Shown here: positions 10,140 to 25,300 of the stretch, in pieces
Layout of the letters: each line of letters begins with the position of its first letter
Position numbering within the stretch: position 1 is the first letter of the stretch
Assembly (NCBI GenBank): GCA_021904315.1
Contig: CM038917.1
Location: 2,976,001-3,040,000 of the forward strand
Length of the DNA stretch: 64,000 nucleotides
Reading direction: 5' to 3'
Origin: Sphagnum magellanicum
Lineage: Eukaryota > Streptophyta > Sphagnopsida > Sphagnales > Sphagnaceae
Notes under the pieces: generated by a model
What the model was told of the DNA's origin: nothing
The model's database searches: none
Seen by the model: the letters and a program-made list of their open reading frames with translations, nothing else
Position numbers and translations under genes: made by a program

Positions 10140-13100
10140 GCACATTTGAAAATGAAATGTTGCATCAACTTTCCTATCTTTGAACAAAATACCATTCAAT
10201 GAAGCCATACCTTGATTATGTTGATGCATATGCATACTCGGTGCAAAAGGTCCATGTGTGGTGCATAGAACTGTGAAACATACCATATGCCAACCAAAAC
10301 ATGAATGTCACTTTAAAGGTTTACCATGGGAACTTGAAAAAAAAGTTCAAAACATGAAATGTAAATAAGAGGGCAGGAGATTACATTCGTTGTTAATGTG
10401 ATCACCCGTTATTGTATGTAAACATTTTGTAAATGAAATAATTTTCTTTGAAACCAATGAGCAAAAAAATATTTGTCAAATTATGTGGTTGGCACAAAAA
10501 ATCCCACATTTGCACATCCATCTCTTAGACATGGGAAACACAAAACTAGCAAGGGGCTGATTAAAATCACATAAAGATATCCAATATATAATTTGTAATC
10601 TTGACTTTGAATGGACATCTTGTGATTGCCCATGGGCACAAATGTTTTTTATGTAAGCACTAAATTTTGTGTGCATGAATTTATAAAGGCCCAACTTCCT
10701 TTTAGGATAATAATAGCTTCATGTGAAGCACATCTTGAAACAACTATGCGTGGATTTGATGCATTATAGGACCTCCCTACTCCCATCAAAATTACAATGA
10801 AAACAAGTATTTCTTTGTCAACCCCTCAAACAAGCAAAACACCAAATTAACCTTCACTAGATTGGATGTACCCACACCATGCATTCCCTTGTTGCCTCAT
10901 GGTTAATGGTGGGTGAAATCTTAAAGGTGATTGTTATACCATCTGATGTTGTGGGATTGAATGACTATTTGTAGTTTCAAATTTTAGTTGAATTCAAGCA
11001 TATTTGAGAGAAAATGTCCATGCTTTCAATGCCCCATTGGATGCCAAGTTATATTGCCATCCTCTTGGCAATGCCTTAAGTATTGTGGTGGATGGCAATA
11101 ACTTAAGCTTAAAAAGAAAGCTTAACTTTGTTAACTACATGAGAATTAAATCCAAGCCGACATTTATAAGTTTGGGTCAATATAAGAATTAGTCACCTAC
11201 ATCTCAAGCATATCACAAATTATCATCTACTTGATCGGTGTTATGGTAATTTCTTCACTTAAGTTGTTGAAATAGTTATTCATCATCTAGGAAAATGGAA
11301 GGCCCAAGCTTCCTCTAATAATACATTCCCTAGAGACTTTGTTTGAAACCCTCACAATTAACATTCCTTGGAGAGATGTAAAGCCTAGTTGTATTTTGGG
11401 AACAAATGCCTAACAAAAAGCTTCAATGTTTCAAGAATGAAACTTTTTTTTGGGGGAGATGGTGGCACTAGGCTACTTTCTTTGAGGAACATTTCCCCAA
11501 AGGACCAACTTCAATGCCATGAAAAAAATTGATCTTTCCCCAAGAGGAAATGACAAATGTTGCCCCATTGGGATTTCCCCGTGAGGAAAACTAATAGAGT
11601 CACCAATTTTTAGATTAATGTAGTTCACTATGGAATAGTTGTAGTTCAATTCCAAAAGTTGTAAATTCTTTATGAAGATCTTTATAAACATATGAATAGT
11701 TATAATATAATTGAAAGAACAAGCGAATAATAATTCCTTGTAATTGTATGGTTTTAATAAACCAAATATTCTTCTTTCATTTTCCCAAATTAGCTAATTT
11801 TTTAAAAGAATTGTGGGTTTCTCAAGGAATGGATGTTCCTTAGGGAGGCAAGTTAGTTATAAAATATAGAAGTATGTGTAGAAAAAAACTTTGTGAAACC
11901 TCACACATTGACATTTTGGAAGGGCAAACAACTATCTAAGATTTAAAAACATTATAAAAATGCAATTATAAACAATACATTTCATTCACTTAATGGTTTC
12001 CCATCTTCAAATTATTTGCCTTTGAAGATTAACCATTATACATACATTACATTCTATCAAAACATTAAAAGACTGCATTGCAAACAAATGAATGTTCCAT
12101 GGGCAAGTTGATTATCGACTTCTAAACTTGGTAAGTTGATTGGGGAGTTGTCATGGATTGGGAGTCAAATTATGGTTCCCCACATGGGTACCTATTATGG
12201 GGAACATGCAAAACAACTAGCTTGGTCCATGTTGCAACATGATACCAACTCAAAAATATGATGAAATGGAAAAACCAATGAACACTATTACTAGTTTTAT
12301 TTTTGTTTCATGATGTAACTCCCTTAGCCAATGTTTCCATCAGCCAGGGGATGATATGGCATGAAAAAAAATGTGACCTACAGCAAAATGAAAAAACATT
12401 TAGAAATCAACCATTCTCCATGAGAAGCATTGAATAAGTACATCCTTGAGATGGTAGAATAAATGAAGCCAATTGATCACACAATATATTATGGCTTTCA
12501 TCATCCCATTGTTTAATGAAGTCCACCTCTAGTGTTTGAAAAAACAAGGCCACTTGTGCTTCCTTGTGCAATGGTTCCCACAAGTTCAAGTGAACAAACC
12601 TACCCAACTCATGACACAATAAGCTCCAATTTAGAAAGTTTATTGTTTTCCTTGTAGTCATTTTTAGGATGTTTTGATAGCATTGATACAACTTGTCCAT
12701 TAAACCATACACAAAAGGGAAAATATTATGTATATTTGGTTTCTTTTTAATCAAGCCAATCCATAAATTCAACAATTTACATATCCCTAAACCCTTCAAA
12801 TCCACAATGAATAGGGCATCCACTAGATTCACTAGTGTAACCCATGTATTAACTAAAATTTCTCAAAAGAGATGATGAAAAAAAAATTCACATCATTGTC
12901 AATGGCATTAGTGTCGTTTTAAACACACTTGATGTTGTTGAAATTAATTATAATTTCATTGTTTTTAAACAAAAATTTTACATCCACCTTCTAGCTACCC
13001 TTATATAATTTTTGCAATTTTTTCCACTTGTTAATCACCATGCACACCAATAACATACCCCCACAAGAAGATTTAATAGGCATTGAAACAGACCTTGGGG

Positions 13101-16100
13101 AATTAGCATAAACTCTTCAAAAGATGTTCTCAACAAAAACACATGGGGAATTTCATTAAAATATATATTTGGAGAACTCCCTAAAACAAGCTCCTTGGGA
13201 AATTCTTAAATAATAACTCCCAAGGAGTTACTCCCTAAGGGAAAATCTTTGAACTGATTCTTTGATAAACTTTGGTAAATTTGTTCCTTGAAAAACTTTT
13301 GGAAATTCATATTACAAAGAACTCCAATAAACTTGTTCTTCATGGAACTTTTCAAAATTAACTCCATGGAAACTAGTTCAAAAAGTCTCAATATGGAAGT
13401 TCCCTGGGGAATTATTTTATGGCAAATCTTTGAAATTTTAAGACAAATGGTTCTTCAAATAAATGGATGGATGGGAATAAAAAGGTATTATTTCTTGGAT
13501 GATGTTCCTATAGATTGTAAGTTTATGTTGGAGGCTTCAAGAAAGGCAACTCATTCTTGTGCCAATTGTTGGGGTGTAGATATTGGCAAGGGTTTTTTGC
13601 TTTTAAAGGTTTTGCTTTTATCCTTAATGGCAAGAATATCTTCTTAGTTTTTTATGGGATACAACTCATAATGTGCACCTTTTTTTGCCTTTGCATCCCT
13701 AGATATATTTGCATTTGAAGATTTTAATTGTTGTTGAAATGATATATTCCCCTTTACGATTTTAGGGTTTACCTTCAAAGACTTTAGTTGCTAACTCTTT
13801 GACCCTTCCCCCATCAGCATGTTTTTTAAAAGTTTTTGTTTATTTTTCACCTTTGCATACCTATGCCTATCAAGCATTTGAGCGGGTGGCAATTACATGG
13901 GTGGTGGGAGCAATGTCTTTGTGTGGGTGGTTCCTGAGGTTTTCAAATAATGACATCGCAAAAAATTGGGATGTATTGATTTGGTTGCCATTCCCCAAGG
14001 ATGGTCAATTTTAAGAATCACATGGGTGTGCATTGAATATTTGGCTAAGCTTGTGTGTTTAATTGCATTTTTATGTGCTTCCTATTGATCATTTTGCATG
14101 GCAAGATCTTTTCAATATTTGTTTATAATTGTGGGTTTACTTTTAATTGATTGTATCATCACATCAAATTACACAATCTTTGAAAAAGTTGGGCCAATTG
14201 GTGTGGTGTTGAACATTAAAGTAATAATGGGTGAGACCTTAGGGTACATTAGGGTTCTTACCAATGGGCGACATGGTATAAATAATAATTAGTGATACCT
14301 CCCTAACAAAATCCCCTTAAAATAAAAGGTTTGGTGTGGCTTTTACAACTTGTCCAACTTCAAAACTCCCTTGAAAATGACAATTGAAATGTCAACAAAT
14401 ATTTCCTAGCCATTCTCTTCAAAGACAACATAAATTTTAGCCTTCTTTCTGGTATTTTCATTGGTGTTTACCTTGGAATCCATTCATAGTAAAAGGAATC
14501 ACGAGCACCAAAATTGAAATCCTTACCAAGGACCACATTTTACACATGTCCTGCATGGATTAGTCTATTAAATACCAAAATTATATTTTAAATATAATTT
14601 TTAGGACTAAATATCAATATTGAAACCAAACATGACTCATATTTTATTTTCATTTTTATTTATTTTCATGAGGACCTAGATTATAGTCAAAAGTACATTT
14701 TTGTTTTTAACCATGATTACAAATTTTGAACCTTTTTAACCATTAAGGATGTTCAAAATTGAAATTAACAACATTTGTTTAAAGGGTTCAATACATATGC
14801 ATTTTCAAATATAAACACATGTGGCCCTTCTTATGAAATATATTAGAGCCCACAATAAAATTGAAAACATTTGGTGAACGTTTGTGTAACAAAAAGCATG
14901 TTCAAATTTATAGTCTTTAAAACAACCCTATCAACAAGTGTTTTGTGTATGACAAAGGATTCTAATAACATAATGAAACGACTCCAAATTTGTAGGATAT
15001 CAATTTCATGAATAAACAAGCAAAACCCCAAAATATGAAAGAAAAAATCATTATATATAATTATTGATGATTTTTCAAAGTAATAGAGGTGCAATTTTCA
15101 CTACAATCAACAAATGATTTGGCTCCTTTTATTGTGAATGGACCCCTTGAACATTATTTCTTTTATTGGTTCTATGACAATGGTCTCCCTAGCCTTTTCC
15201 ACAATAATGTCCTCCCTTGTGATTTCCTTGAAGATGTCATGTTTGTCTTCTCCTCGACCTTGTGCTCCTTAATTTTCTCCCCAATCTTGCCCTTGAAAGC
15301 ACCTTCTTTGCCTAAACCCTAAACTACTTTCACGACATCATCATGCACAATTTCCACCATTTCTACATTAGTTGCAATTTGTTTCTTGCCATCCTTTTCC
15401 CATTGAAACCTTCGTTAATTTTCATCTCTCTATCTAGGTTTTCCTTGACCTCTTCCCCTCCCACTGCTTCCTCTAAAGGATGTATGTGCATTTCCACTTT
15501 GTCTTGTCGGCCTTCCCTATAGGGTGATGCCAAACAATATCCATTATATTTAATTGTCATGTTTAGGCCATCAACTCTACATCCCTTTTGGGTGATATTG
15601 ACCACTTATGGTATCCCTCTCCCAAATGTTTCTTCAACCTTAGGTTATTCCCCAAGATGAGAAGTTTTGTTCAATTTTGAAAAGATTGAATCCATTGGGG
15701 CTTTTGACATTATGTGAAATGATTTTGCTAGGTGTTGCAATACAATTGATTTGGACACAAGGGGTAGTTGTAGATGAATGGATGGTGGGATTGGACATCA
15801 AGGTGAAAGCATGATTGGGGGAGGCAAAGTACTGTCCCAAACGGCAGTTTTCCATAATATCAATAACAAAATATTCAACGCCACAATGATTTAAGAATAT
15901 AATGAAAATTAAATGATAGAATCATAATGTTTATGAACATACTTTCCTATTTCTAAAAACATTTTGAATTTGGATACAATCACATTGTACTTTGATTGTA
16001 TTTTTTTCTTTTCAACTAATGTCCCAAAATATAATTTACCACATCACATGGAGTTAGTATTATACAAATTTAATGTTTTTAAAAAATTAATATTTTCCAT

Positions 16101-19100
16101 TAACCAAGACATCTTAATGTATGAGAAAACCAAAAAAATATGCTTATGAAACATCATATTGATTTGGGATAATTTGGCAAAAATCTAGTATTAAAAAAAA
16201 TGTCCATTGAAAGGACCACATAAAAAATCAATATTTTCAATTTGAAGTTTGAACATGAAATGTTCTTATAAATATGCTTGAGGGAATTGTGTTGTTAGAT
16301 TTTTAAAAACTTCAAATCCATTGGTTGAAATGACAATTTCAATTCATGATCATAATAGACTAATTGTTTTTAAAAATTCATGTGTATTGACACTTACACC
16401 AAATTAACCAAAATTTTGACATGCCTTAAGTCATGATCCAAATGCACAAGTACAATGGACAACTTAATACCTTGAAATTTTCAGAATGAATTTGGTTTGA
16501 AACTCCAAATTATGCATTCATTTAGGTAAATCAATGTAAATTTCATTGCAAATCCAAGTCAACATGGTACTAAATGAGGTTAAATTCAACAAAGATATGT
16601 TGTAGCATCTTAGTCATTTAATTTGAAAGTAAAATCACATTGGTGCACGGGACTTTTAAAACTACAAATATGTCCAAAATTGCAACACCTTAACATGTTT
16701 TCACCCATTAAGCAAATAAATCCATCTTTAAATGACTATCCAAAAGTCATGCCATGGCAATTATTATAACATTCATATGCTCCCACAAAATAAGGTCATG
16801 AATTGCATCAAAACCAATGCATTATAAGTAGTCAAGTACATCCATCACACAATGATGGGAAAATTCAAGAATAAACTATGGTAGCCTCGGGGAGACATTT
16901 CCATCTTAGTAATAAATTTCAAGGAAACAAAATAATCTCCTTAAAAGCTGATAGAGGATACAACACAATCTCTTAAAGGAAATTAAGGAGACAAAACAAT
17001 TTCTTTGAAAAGATCAAGAAGATGACCAATCTCTTGGGGGGATTGAGGAAATGATGTGTGAGGTTTAGGGTTATCTTTCTTCAAGGAGATGGATTGGTGA
17101 AATAAATAAAGATTGGGAAACATATGGGAGAGTTTTAAAATCTGCTGAAAATCAAATTTTTTGAAGACCATCATCATTCCTTTCAGCAATTTCCCACAAA
17201 GGTTTGATCAACAAAAGGTTCCCTTGACTAGAACACATGCCACACTTCTTTGCGTTTTTAGACCACTTTCAAATTGCTTGTATAGGTTCATTAATTCCAC
17301 AAACTTGGTTATCATCTATGAATCAATCTTTCACAAGTATGTGTTTGATTTGATATTCTTAATGAATAACTCAAATTCATTGTGGAAGGTGACAAAATCC
17401 CTTAGCATCCGAAGTCGTAAGGAAATTTTACATGCGACAACTCAATCACATTACATGTCATTTCATTAAAACGTTCAATGCCAAGGTTGTTGAACCCTTC
17501 CCAAGGATTAGTTAATAGTTTATAGTCCCAATTGCTTTAAAATGCATGCCATTATGGGATGTGTTTCTAGCGGTGGGATTATATAAAAATGTTCCCAAAA
17601 GCACTTTATGTAACTAACATGTCAATTGCTTGGTCATTTGTTGAGTTTGTTAAGATCATTTTCCTAATGTTAGAAGGGGATTCACCCATTTATCGTCCTC
17701 CTTCTACATATTATGGAATGCCATCCCTTGCACTCTAGATTTTGGGGGAGGAGCTGTACCCAAAGAACATACTAAATGTGCCATTCAAACAACTATTCAC
17801 CCAATTGTTCTTAAGGTATGCAACACATATCCATCTATTTTTTGAACCCCCTGGAAGAACACCATGCTTCCTAAGCTTGATAGATCACAATGACCTCTTC
17901 ACCAAACTTCCTTAATGAGAAACCTTTTTGTAACATAACAAGAACAAGTTTTTAGATATTTGATATAATTTTAAATGATTTCCAATCATTGAAAAATTGA
18001 GCCTTCACAAGAGTTAAGGAAAAATTTCCATCTCCTTAAGAAGTCCCATGTAAACTAAGCCATTTCTTTAGATGTCCCATGGAAACTTATCTGAGGAGAT
18101 GGACAAGGCTTTTTGAAAAATTCCAAGGATACATAGTTAAGGAGATGAATTAATTCTTCTTAAGAAGCCTCCAAGAAACTTATTTGGGGAAATGGATTAA
18201 TTTCCTAGGGACTTCACCTTGGAAAGTGATTGCAAGTCTCAAGGAGACCAATCCATCTTCATGAGAATTGTTTCGTTGGGGACTTCTTGGGCCACTTTCA
18301 GGACATTAGTCCATCATTCGTACTATTCAATTGGTTATTTGACCCCAAGGAGAACCCTAAAAGAGATTTGCAAGAAACCCAAGAACAAACACAAAACAAT
18401 TGACAAAACAAGGCCGAGTGCCAACAAGGTAAAATAAATAATCACTGTTCCTTATCACAAAATTAAACAAGTAACCATAAATAAGTTTTAATATATTGAA
18501 AGTAGAATTTCTTATTTATTTACTGATCAACATGAAGACAATCTTTATTTTTATCACAATGACATTGATTAATCACATATTTAATATGTATTCAAATAGA
18601 TTTTTAAAAAATAATTATACCTTTTACCCTACTTTTTAAATTATTCAAACTTGTACAAGTAGTGAAAGTAGATGAATTATTGAATATTCTCCATTTTCAA
18701 CATGATGTAGGTTTAAACTATACTTGTAAGTTCTCAATGTTTAAATATCATAATAGAATACATCAAACTTATAATGGACCAACTTTACCAATCATTTTCA
18801 AACATACTTGTTATCAACTTTTATTGTGCCAAAGTTTTTCAAATTTTGTAGTCACTTCACTATAAACTCAAAAAAAAAACACTATTTTTTTATTATGTTA
18901 TTTTCAATTATTTTCTTCTACTTGTGTCAAAAACTGGACCATTTTTTGACTATTTTTTAAAACTACTTTTTAATGTATATTTTATCATGCTTTCACCCTG
19001 CCAAGATCTTACCATCTATGAGCTATAATTCCTATTGAATTCATCATTATCAATTTTCGTGTTAAGGAGGTTCATAAATGGTTGCATCTAAAGGTTTGAA

Positions 19101-21740
19101 AAAAGGTTATAATACACCCTAGGATATGTTTGTATTTTTTTGTGCATAATCTTTGATCTACCATGACAATTAGAGTCCTTAGTTGAATTTTCATCCTTCC
19201 ATGCTAATTAGGCACAACAAATGATGAATCGTACTAGAAGGTTTGAACGGGGCATTTTTCCAAACATGGTTGATCGATCAAGCTTGTATTTGATTTGTTG
19301 GGTGGTCACAACCTTTTATCCTCACTACTATTAATCTTCAATTTTTTGTTCATTGTCTTTTTTTATTTCTTGAGTTTCTTTCATTTGCATTGAGGCACAC
19401 GTAACCACTTTAATACCCCTATTTTACAACTATTTAAAGAATGGAATGGATGGGTGCAATCACGGTTGGGGTATAATAACATGAACCATGACACCCATTT
19501 ATCATGTGTCCGGAATCCTAAATTAAGGACCTATCAAAATGAATGTTCTAAGATGTTAAACAATGAAAGGGGGATATGTATGTTTAGGCTTTCAACCAAT
19601 AAGTGTTATAATGATTGATTCAAATCAATTGAACAAATTTTGAATGTCCTATTCACATATAAACAAAAAAGGAATGTAGGACTATTTAGACATTCCAAAA
19701 TGGCATACTTTCATTTGGAATGCCAAAACCCTATTAAAAACATCAAATAATGTCCCTTTTTTTGCACCCATGTCTCCTATACTTCATTCAAAACATTGGA
19801 ATGTAAATTTTACAATCAACAAAATTAATTTGGTTGTCCCTATTAATGCATATGTTTTATGAAAAAATCCAAGATTCTAGCATCAATTCCACAAAATTTG
19901 GTGATTTACCATATTAAAAATTATGTCATCATATAAAACATACTTTATTTATGGAGCAATTTGAACAAATATTGTTAGTCATGTTGAATCCCTTTTGGTG
20001 AAACTATGCAGTGGGACATGTTCTTGAGCCATTTTTCAAGATAGTTAAAAACATATTTTAATCATCCAAATCATAAAAAACACCACCATTTTAATCAAGA
20101 AGTATGTGAGTACCTAATGAAAAAAGAAATTCTACCAAATAAATTATTTTGTATCATTTTAAGTAATGTCTTGAGAGTGATTTTGAGGTGAATCATTCCT
20201 TTTGTGTACCTTAACCGTGATTGCACCTAGATGTGTTTAATTTCACATGATGAACTTGCACTTGTGTTTCCCCTTGCATTTGGTTGGCTTCCTAATTTTA
20301 TTTATTAAGGCCAATGCTAAAACATTCAACTTCATGGGCTTGATTGAACTTAAGAAGGGTGGTGGTTTAGGGAGTGGAATATTCTTGCAAGCTCCAATTG
20401 CTTCCCTAGGGTTATCATGTGTTTCCTCAAGGTTCCATTGAAACAAATGCCTTATTGTTCCCCATGCCCATTGAATTTGAATTGGATTATGAAATTTCCT
20501 TCACAATAGTTGCAACTATTGGCCAAGGTTGCAATTTTTTATGGCTTTCACCTTTCACAAGGCATGCACAACCAATGTTGATTAAGCTTGACTTTGGATC
20601 CCCATATTTATCAAATCATGGGCATTCGTATTTGGATTCTTTCATTTTTCCTACAACATCATTCGCTCTTTTAACTTCCCATCAATCTTTTCAACTTTCT
20701 CTCACCACTTATTTGAAATGTACCAAAATAACACCCATGTGTTAGGTAACATTATCGTGCTTTGTTCCCTTATTCACTCCTTGTGCCAAAAATGCAACAT
20801 CCTATATTCTAGAAGATCTAGGGTGGTTTGATGACCAACATGACACCAACACATCAAGGACCCACCTTTAAACATTGTCCACATTTAACATGACTAAAAA
20901 ACAAACTTTCAAAAAACATTAAACTATAACAAATATATAAGAAATCAACAAAATCAACTTGCATTTAAACATGAATGTGATTTGCAACAAACTAAAACAA
21001 ATTTGCAAGGAGTATGCAAGAGATTTCAATTAAAAAGGTGATTGAAAACAGATGACATGGAAATTAAACCAAATGATGGTCAAACGATGCAAAATTAAAT
21101 AAAACACAATAAACCTTGATGTAATTGTGAACATGATTGGTCACAAACTAAAACAATTAAAAGAAATGAACTTGTGTATGCAAAGAAAGTGGATCGATGC
21201 AAATAGATATCAAGCTCTCAAAACAACAAAGATGATTTTTAAAAATGCAAATGCAAATGCAAATGTGATGTGTGAATATAATTTGACAACACCCTTAAAC
21301 ACATTGCTAAATGGTGTCCCTAGGGCTAATGGATTTACTTAGGAAATGAAAAAGAATGCTTCAAAAGCTATGATGACACCTTGAAAGAAATTGTTCCAAA
21401 AATTAAATCGTTGGGCAACATTCTAAAATATCAAATGTACCTTTACATAAATATGATGAAAAATGACAATGATTTAATTAACTAGTGAAATGCTATGGTC
21501 ATTATTAGACAAATGAATTATTGGAATGGTGATGCATTGATATATGATTTTGATCATGGGTCGCTATTAGGAAACTATCAATAATTGGTATTTGCAAATT
21601 GACAATGTTGAATGCATATTTTTGTGCCCAAGGAATATGATTTGGGAAAGTTTGTTTAGTTGAAAACAAAATATAGTAAATTCCTTAAACAAATTCAAAA
21701 CTACACATCCCTCAATTCAAGCGGAAGAGTTAGGGTTTAG
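10140..21740. other. Gene-free AT-rich stretch
   Basis: About 11.6 kb with no supported gene. It is AT-rich, very CpG-poor, and broken by stops in all frames. It contains CCTTGGGGAA-type motif clusters near 11.5, 13.1-13.4 and 16.9-18.3 kb, and an (AAATGC)n run at 21240-21265. The one frame worth naming is the minus-strand frame at 12407-12832, described separately. Nothing else is recognised. Confidence 0.6.
12407..12832 (-). pseudogene. 141-codon reading frame of unknown origin
   Basis: This is the longest open frame in the gene-poor interior. Its composition is protein-like, with regularly spaced W, C and H residues (for example LLCHELGRFVHLNLWEPLHK and FIKQWDDESHNILCDQLASF). The flanking sequence is stop-ridden in all frames, there is no plausible promoter or splice partner, and the first in-frame Met lies within what looks like a longer decayed frame. 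Most likely it is a surviving piece of an old transposable-element protein. I do not recognise the family. Confidence 0.3.
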
Positions 21741-21849
21741 GGAAAAAAGGTTATTTGATGAATATAATCATTAATCTTGGGAAGGTCAAGTAGTTTTGAA
21801 GCGAAATAGCGTCTCCTTATTGGAAGGAGGGTGACCCAAGGAGCAATGG

Positions 21850-22360
21850 TGTCTCCTTGGCAAGGAGAGTGGGTGTTCCCTAGGGAATGGAAGGAGACTT
21901 GGAATGTCAACGTCTTTCTAGTGGAAGAGTAAACACTCCATGAAAGGAGATTCCTAGGAGTGATGGCATCACATTTCCTTGATGTGGAAAGTACCAATTC
22001 TTGGGGGGGGGGAATGGAAGGAAATATTGAGAAGGGAGGGAGACATGTCCCAAGGGGTTTGAAATTCCAAAAGGTAACATTTTCTATGGTGGGGAGGACT
22101 CAAGTAGGTTGGGGTTGGATGTCTCTCGAGTGGGGAAATGGAGATTGTAGTGTTTTGGGCTTCTCTCAAAGAGGAGGTGGGGGATGAGGTTTTTTTGAGG
22201 AAGGCTTGGGTGGCAAGAAGTGGGGGGGGTAAGTGGGGGAAAAAAAAAGGCATTGGGGAAGGGGGCATTGGGTTGAGGAAAGCAACGAATTTGGTTAACT
22301 AAGGGGTGGTTAACAAGGGATGGTGTGGTGTGGGTCAGGGCATTAGAATCTGAAAACACA
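21850..22360 (-). repeat. Dispersed repeat, copy 2 (inverted relative to 6.40-6.87 kb)
   Basis: The reverse complement follows the same order of blocks as 6400-6870: AATGCCCTGAC, TTGTTAACCA, C-rich tract, CTTCTTGCCACC, CCTAGGGAACACCCACTCTC. Overlapping open frames here (proline/serine-rich on minus, glycine-rich on plus) arise from G/C-run composition and are not genes. Confidence 0.75.
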
Positions 22361-22399
22361 ATTGTCAAAACATGCTGTAGACCATGTTGCAATTAATTC

Positions 22400-25300
22400 A
22401 TTGGCCTATTTAATACTTGCTTGATAAAATTGTGTTAACTTGATAAGATCAATTTTCGTAAGGCAAATGTTTCAAGGCCCCCCTTATCAAAATAAGGGCA
22501 TGCAAGGTGAGAGCTGAGCTCAAGATTTATTTTGATAATGCTCTTGCCCACATGCTTTCGATGGTGCAAGAATTGGAGAGAATCAAAAGGAGTGGGGACT
22601 TTATGTTTTTCATTCCCCTTTTGGTGAAAACAGAAATAATTGCACAATATAATGTGCCCTCCAATTACACTACAAAAATCCTAAGAGACAATTTAGTTCA
22701 TCCCCCCCCTCCCCAAATTCCACCTTCCCTTGTTGTAATTTTGGAACGCTATCCAAGGACATAGGTTATATTGAAATTGGGCCAAATTCTTTGACCAATT
22801 CTATGCCATTGGCGTGCAACAATCCACCCATAATAACATTGAGTAACACAAATACAAAGTCAAAAGAGGAGTCACATGTGCAAGGAGTGGAAGTCCTAAC
22901 CTGAATAGGTATATGTAGTAGGTAATTAGCAAGGCAAATAGCCAAAGTATGGGAGCACCCATTCGTTGGATTTCCAACAACTCCCAACAACCAGCTCAAG
23001 CTGATTATCACATACAACCAGTGATCTTTACATCCATAACATGCTAAACAAGTGTTGAACATGGATTTCTTTTCATCCATACATAGAAAGGATTTGAGTC
23101 ACTTTGTCCACACACAGAATGTGATACATACAACTTTAATTTGCCCTATAAATGGGATGAAAAAAAGGTCCAATCAGAAAGAGACACATCAACCCCCTAG
23201 AGCTGGTTATGGCTGCTCAACTTAAGTTAATATTGGTTTTAGACTTTTTAAGCACTATGGATATTCTCTTTTTTTTTAAATAAAAAAGAGGCATTCTAAG
23301 CATTTTAAGCATCCTTCTATATTGTTGGCTAGTCATGGGAACTTGATGTAGAATTTGGCAATTGTCTTAAGAAAATTTCAAAATTTGGCAATGAAAAATA
23401 GAATTAAAAAATATAATAAAATCAGAATTTTGAAAAAAAATGCCAACTAGTGAGAATTTGGCCCCCCAAGAGATCAAACAAACAAATGCCACTCATGCAA
23501 ATGTATGGACTATGGACCTTTTAAACTTTTGGCCTCACATGTTTTGTTTGATCAAACATGCAAAGAGCTGATTGTTTGTTTTTTTGTTTGTGCAAACAAT
23601 TCAAGGTGTGTATACTAGTTGTACTAATGTTGATCATGATAATTATTTTCCTTGGAAGTTAGCATGCACAACTTCTAAAGCTCCAAAACCTTGTTCAAAG
23701 GTTAAGGGCAAAAGTAATAGTATCTCTTTGGTTATGATGAGATATTAAGAACAACTTCCACAACGGTGTCACCACGTCAACCTCATATTGGGGAAGAACA
23801 ATGTTGATGTATCAATGAGAGGTTTGAAGGATAGGTCAAAAAACATTGGCAATTGTTCATGAGCTACATAAAAACTAGCATTTCAAATGGTAAAAGGGCA
23901 CACATCACACATTATGGCATGTGTTTTGGTATGTTCAATTTATAGAAGCTAGTACCCATAAGGTCAATGTGCTGATTGTAAACATGCCAATCAAATGAGT
24001 ATTGAAAGATCAAAGAACATTAGCTTGATCTTGAAGCATATTGGGAAAAAATCTGATGACAAAAGGAACATGTGGAAATTTACCACATCCCGAACCACAC
24101 TCTTAGGCCCAAGCAAGAAACTATTCTTGAGCTTCATGGGCATTGAAGAACTCGTTAAAAGGAATGGTGAACAAGGTGTGATGGTGCAATCATTCTAAAA
24201 TTAAAATTACAACAAGCATTTTATACCTATGAAATGGTTCAATGAGAAAAGATATCTGCAAGCTTGAAATGGCAAAGCATGCATACACCTTCTTGAATTA
24301 ATTATTGTTGAAAAACAAAGGTGCCATTGTCAACATGGGTTACAACCTCTACTAGGGATAGGCATTGCTTAAGCAAAAACCTAAATGTATATATAGTTGA
24401 AGGCATACTCACCAGGGCCCTTCCCTAATTTGAGGGTCATAGCCTTGAGGGCAGTGCTAGCCTAAAGGTATAGGCTCGAAAATTATGGGGGGCTCTTGGG
24501 AGCAAGCCTTCCCTGGCTTTAAAGCATGAAGGGTTTTTTATTTATTCAAATGGTGGATAGTGATCAGCAAAAGGGTCCTTCAAGTAATGGACCACTCTTC
24601 CATGTGGGGGGGGGGGATATGCTTTGAAGTACAAAGAAAAAAAAACATTCAGAGTGCTTTATGATATGTTGTTGAGGGGTAAACACTTAACACCTGTGAT
24701 GGATTGTTGAAGGAAGCTCAACATAAAATAAGACCTAAAGATAAATTTTAAAATGTAAGCAAATGTACAAATTAGGAACAAGTTTCATGCACTCTATTTC
24801 ATTCCCAATTTCCTCAAATGGAGAGTGATTTCACTAAGTCAGTTCAATGGTTCACACCTGAAGGAAAAAAAAAATTGAAAAAAGTGGAAAAAGAGAGAGA
24901 GAGAGAGAAGTAAAGTGATCACAAATATCATGTGAATGGCAAACCAGACATGCTATTCCTCACATGTAAACTGCTGTGCATGGTACAATCAAGGTAACCC
25001 GTGATCAAGGTGGCCGCCAAAAAGGCACTAGTGGTCACAAGAGTTTTAAAGTCTTTGGAGAGCAAATCCATTTCAACATCAAAATAATTCACAAAAAACA
25101 CGAAGTCAGAAAGTCAGCAACAATTTTCTTTACACATTTGGGATGTGGAGTCTGGTAGACTCAACTTCTTTGTTGAACAATTTTTCACAAGAGATGGGGA
25201 ATTTCAGGCCATGGGAGTTGTAACTTGTAACTAGATCAGCACACCCACATGCATACTTGCTATGTAGGCCACGAGAAAATCTATACTACTTACTACAAAT

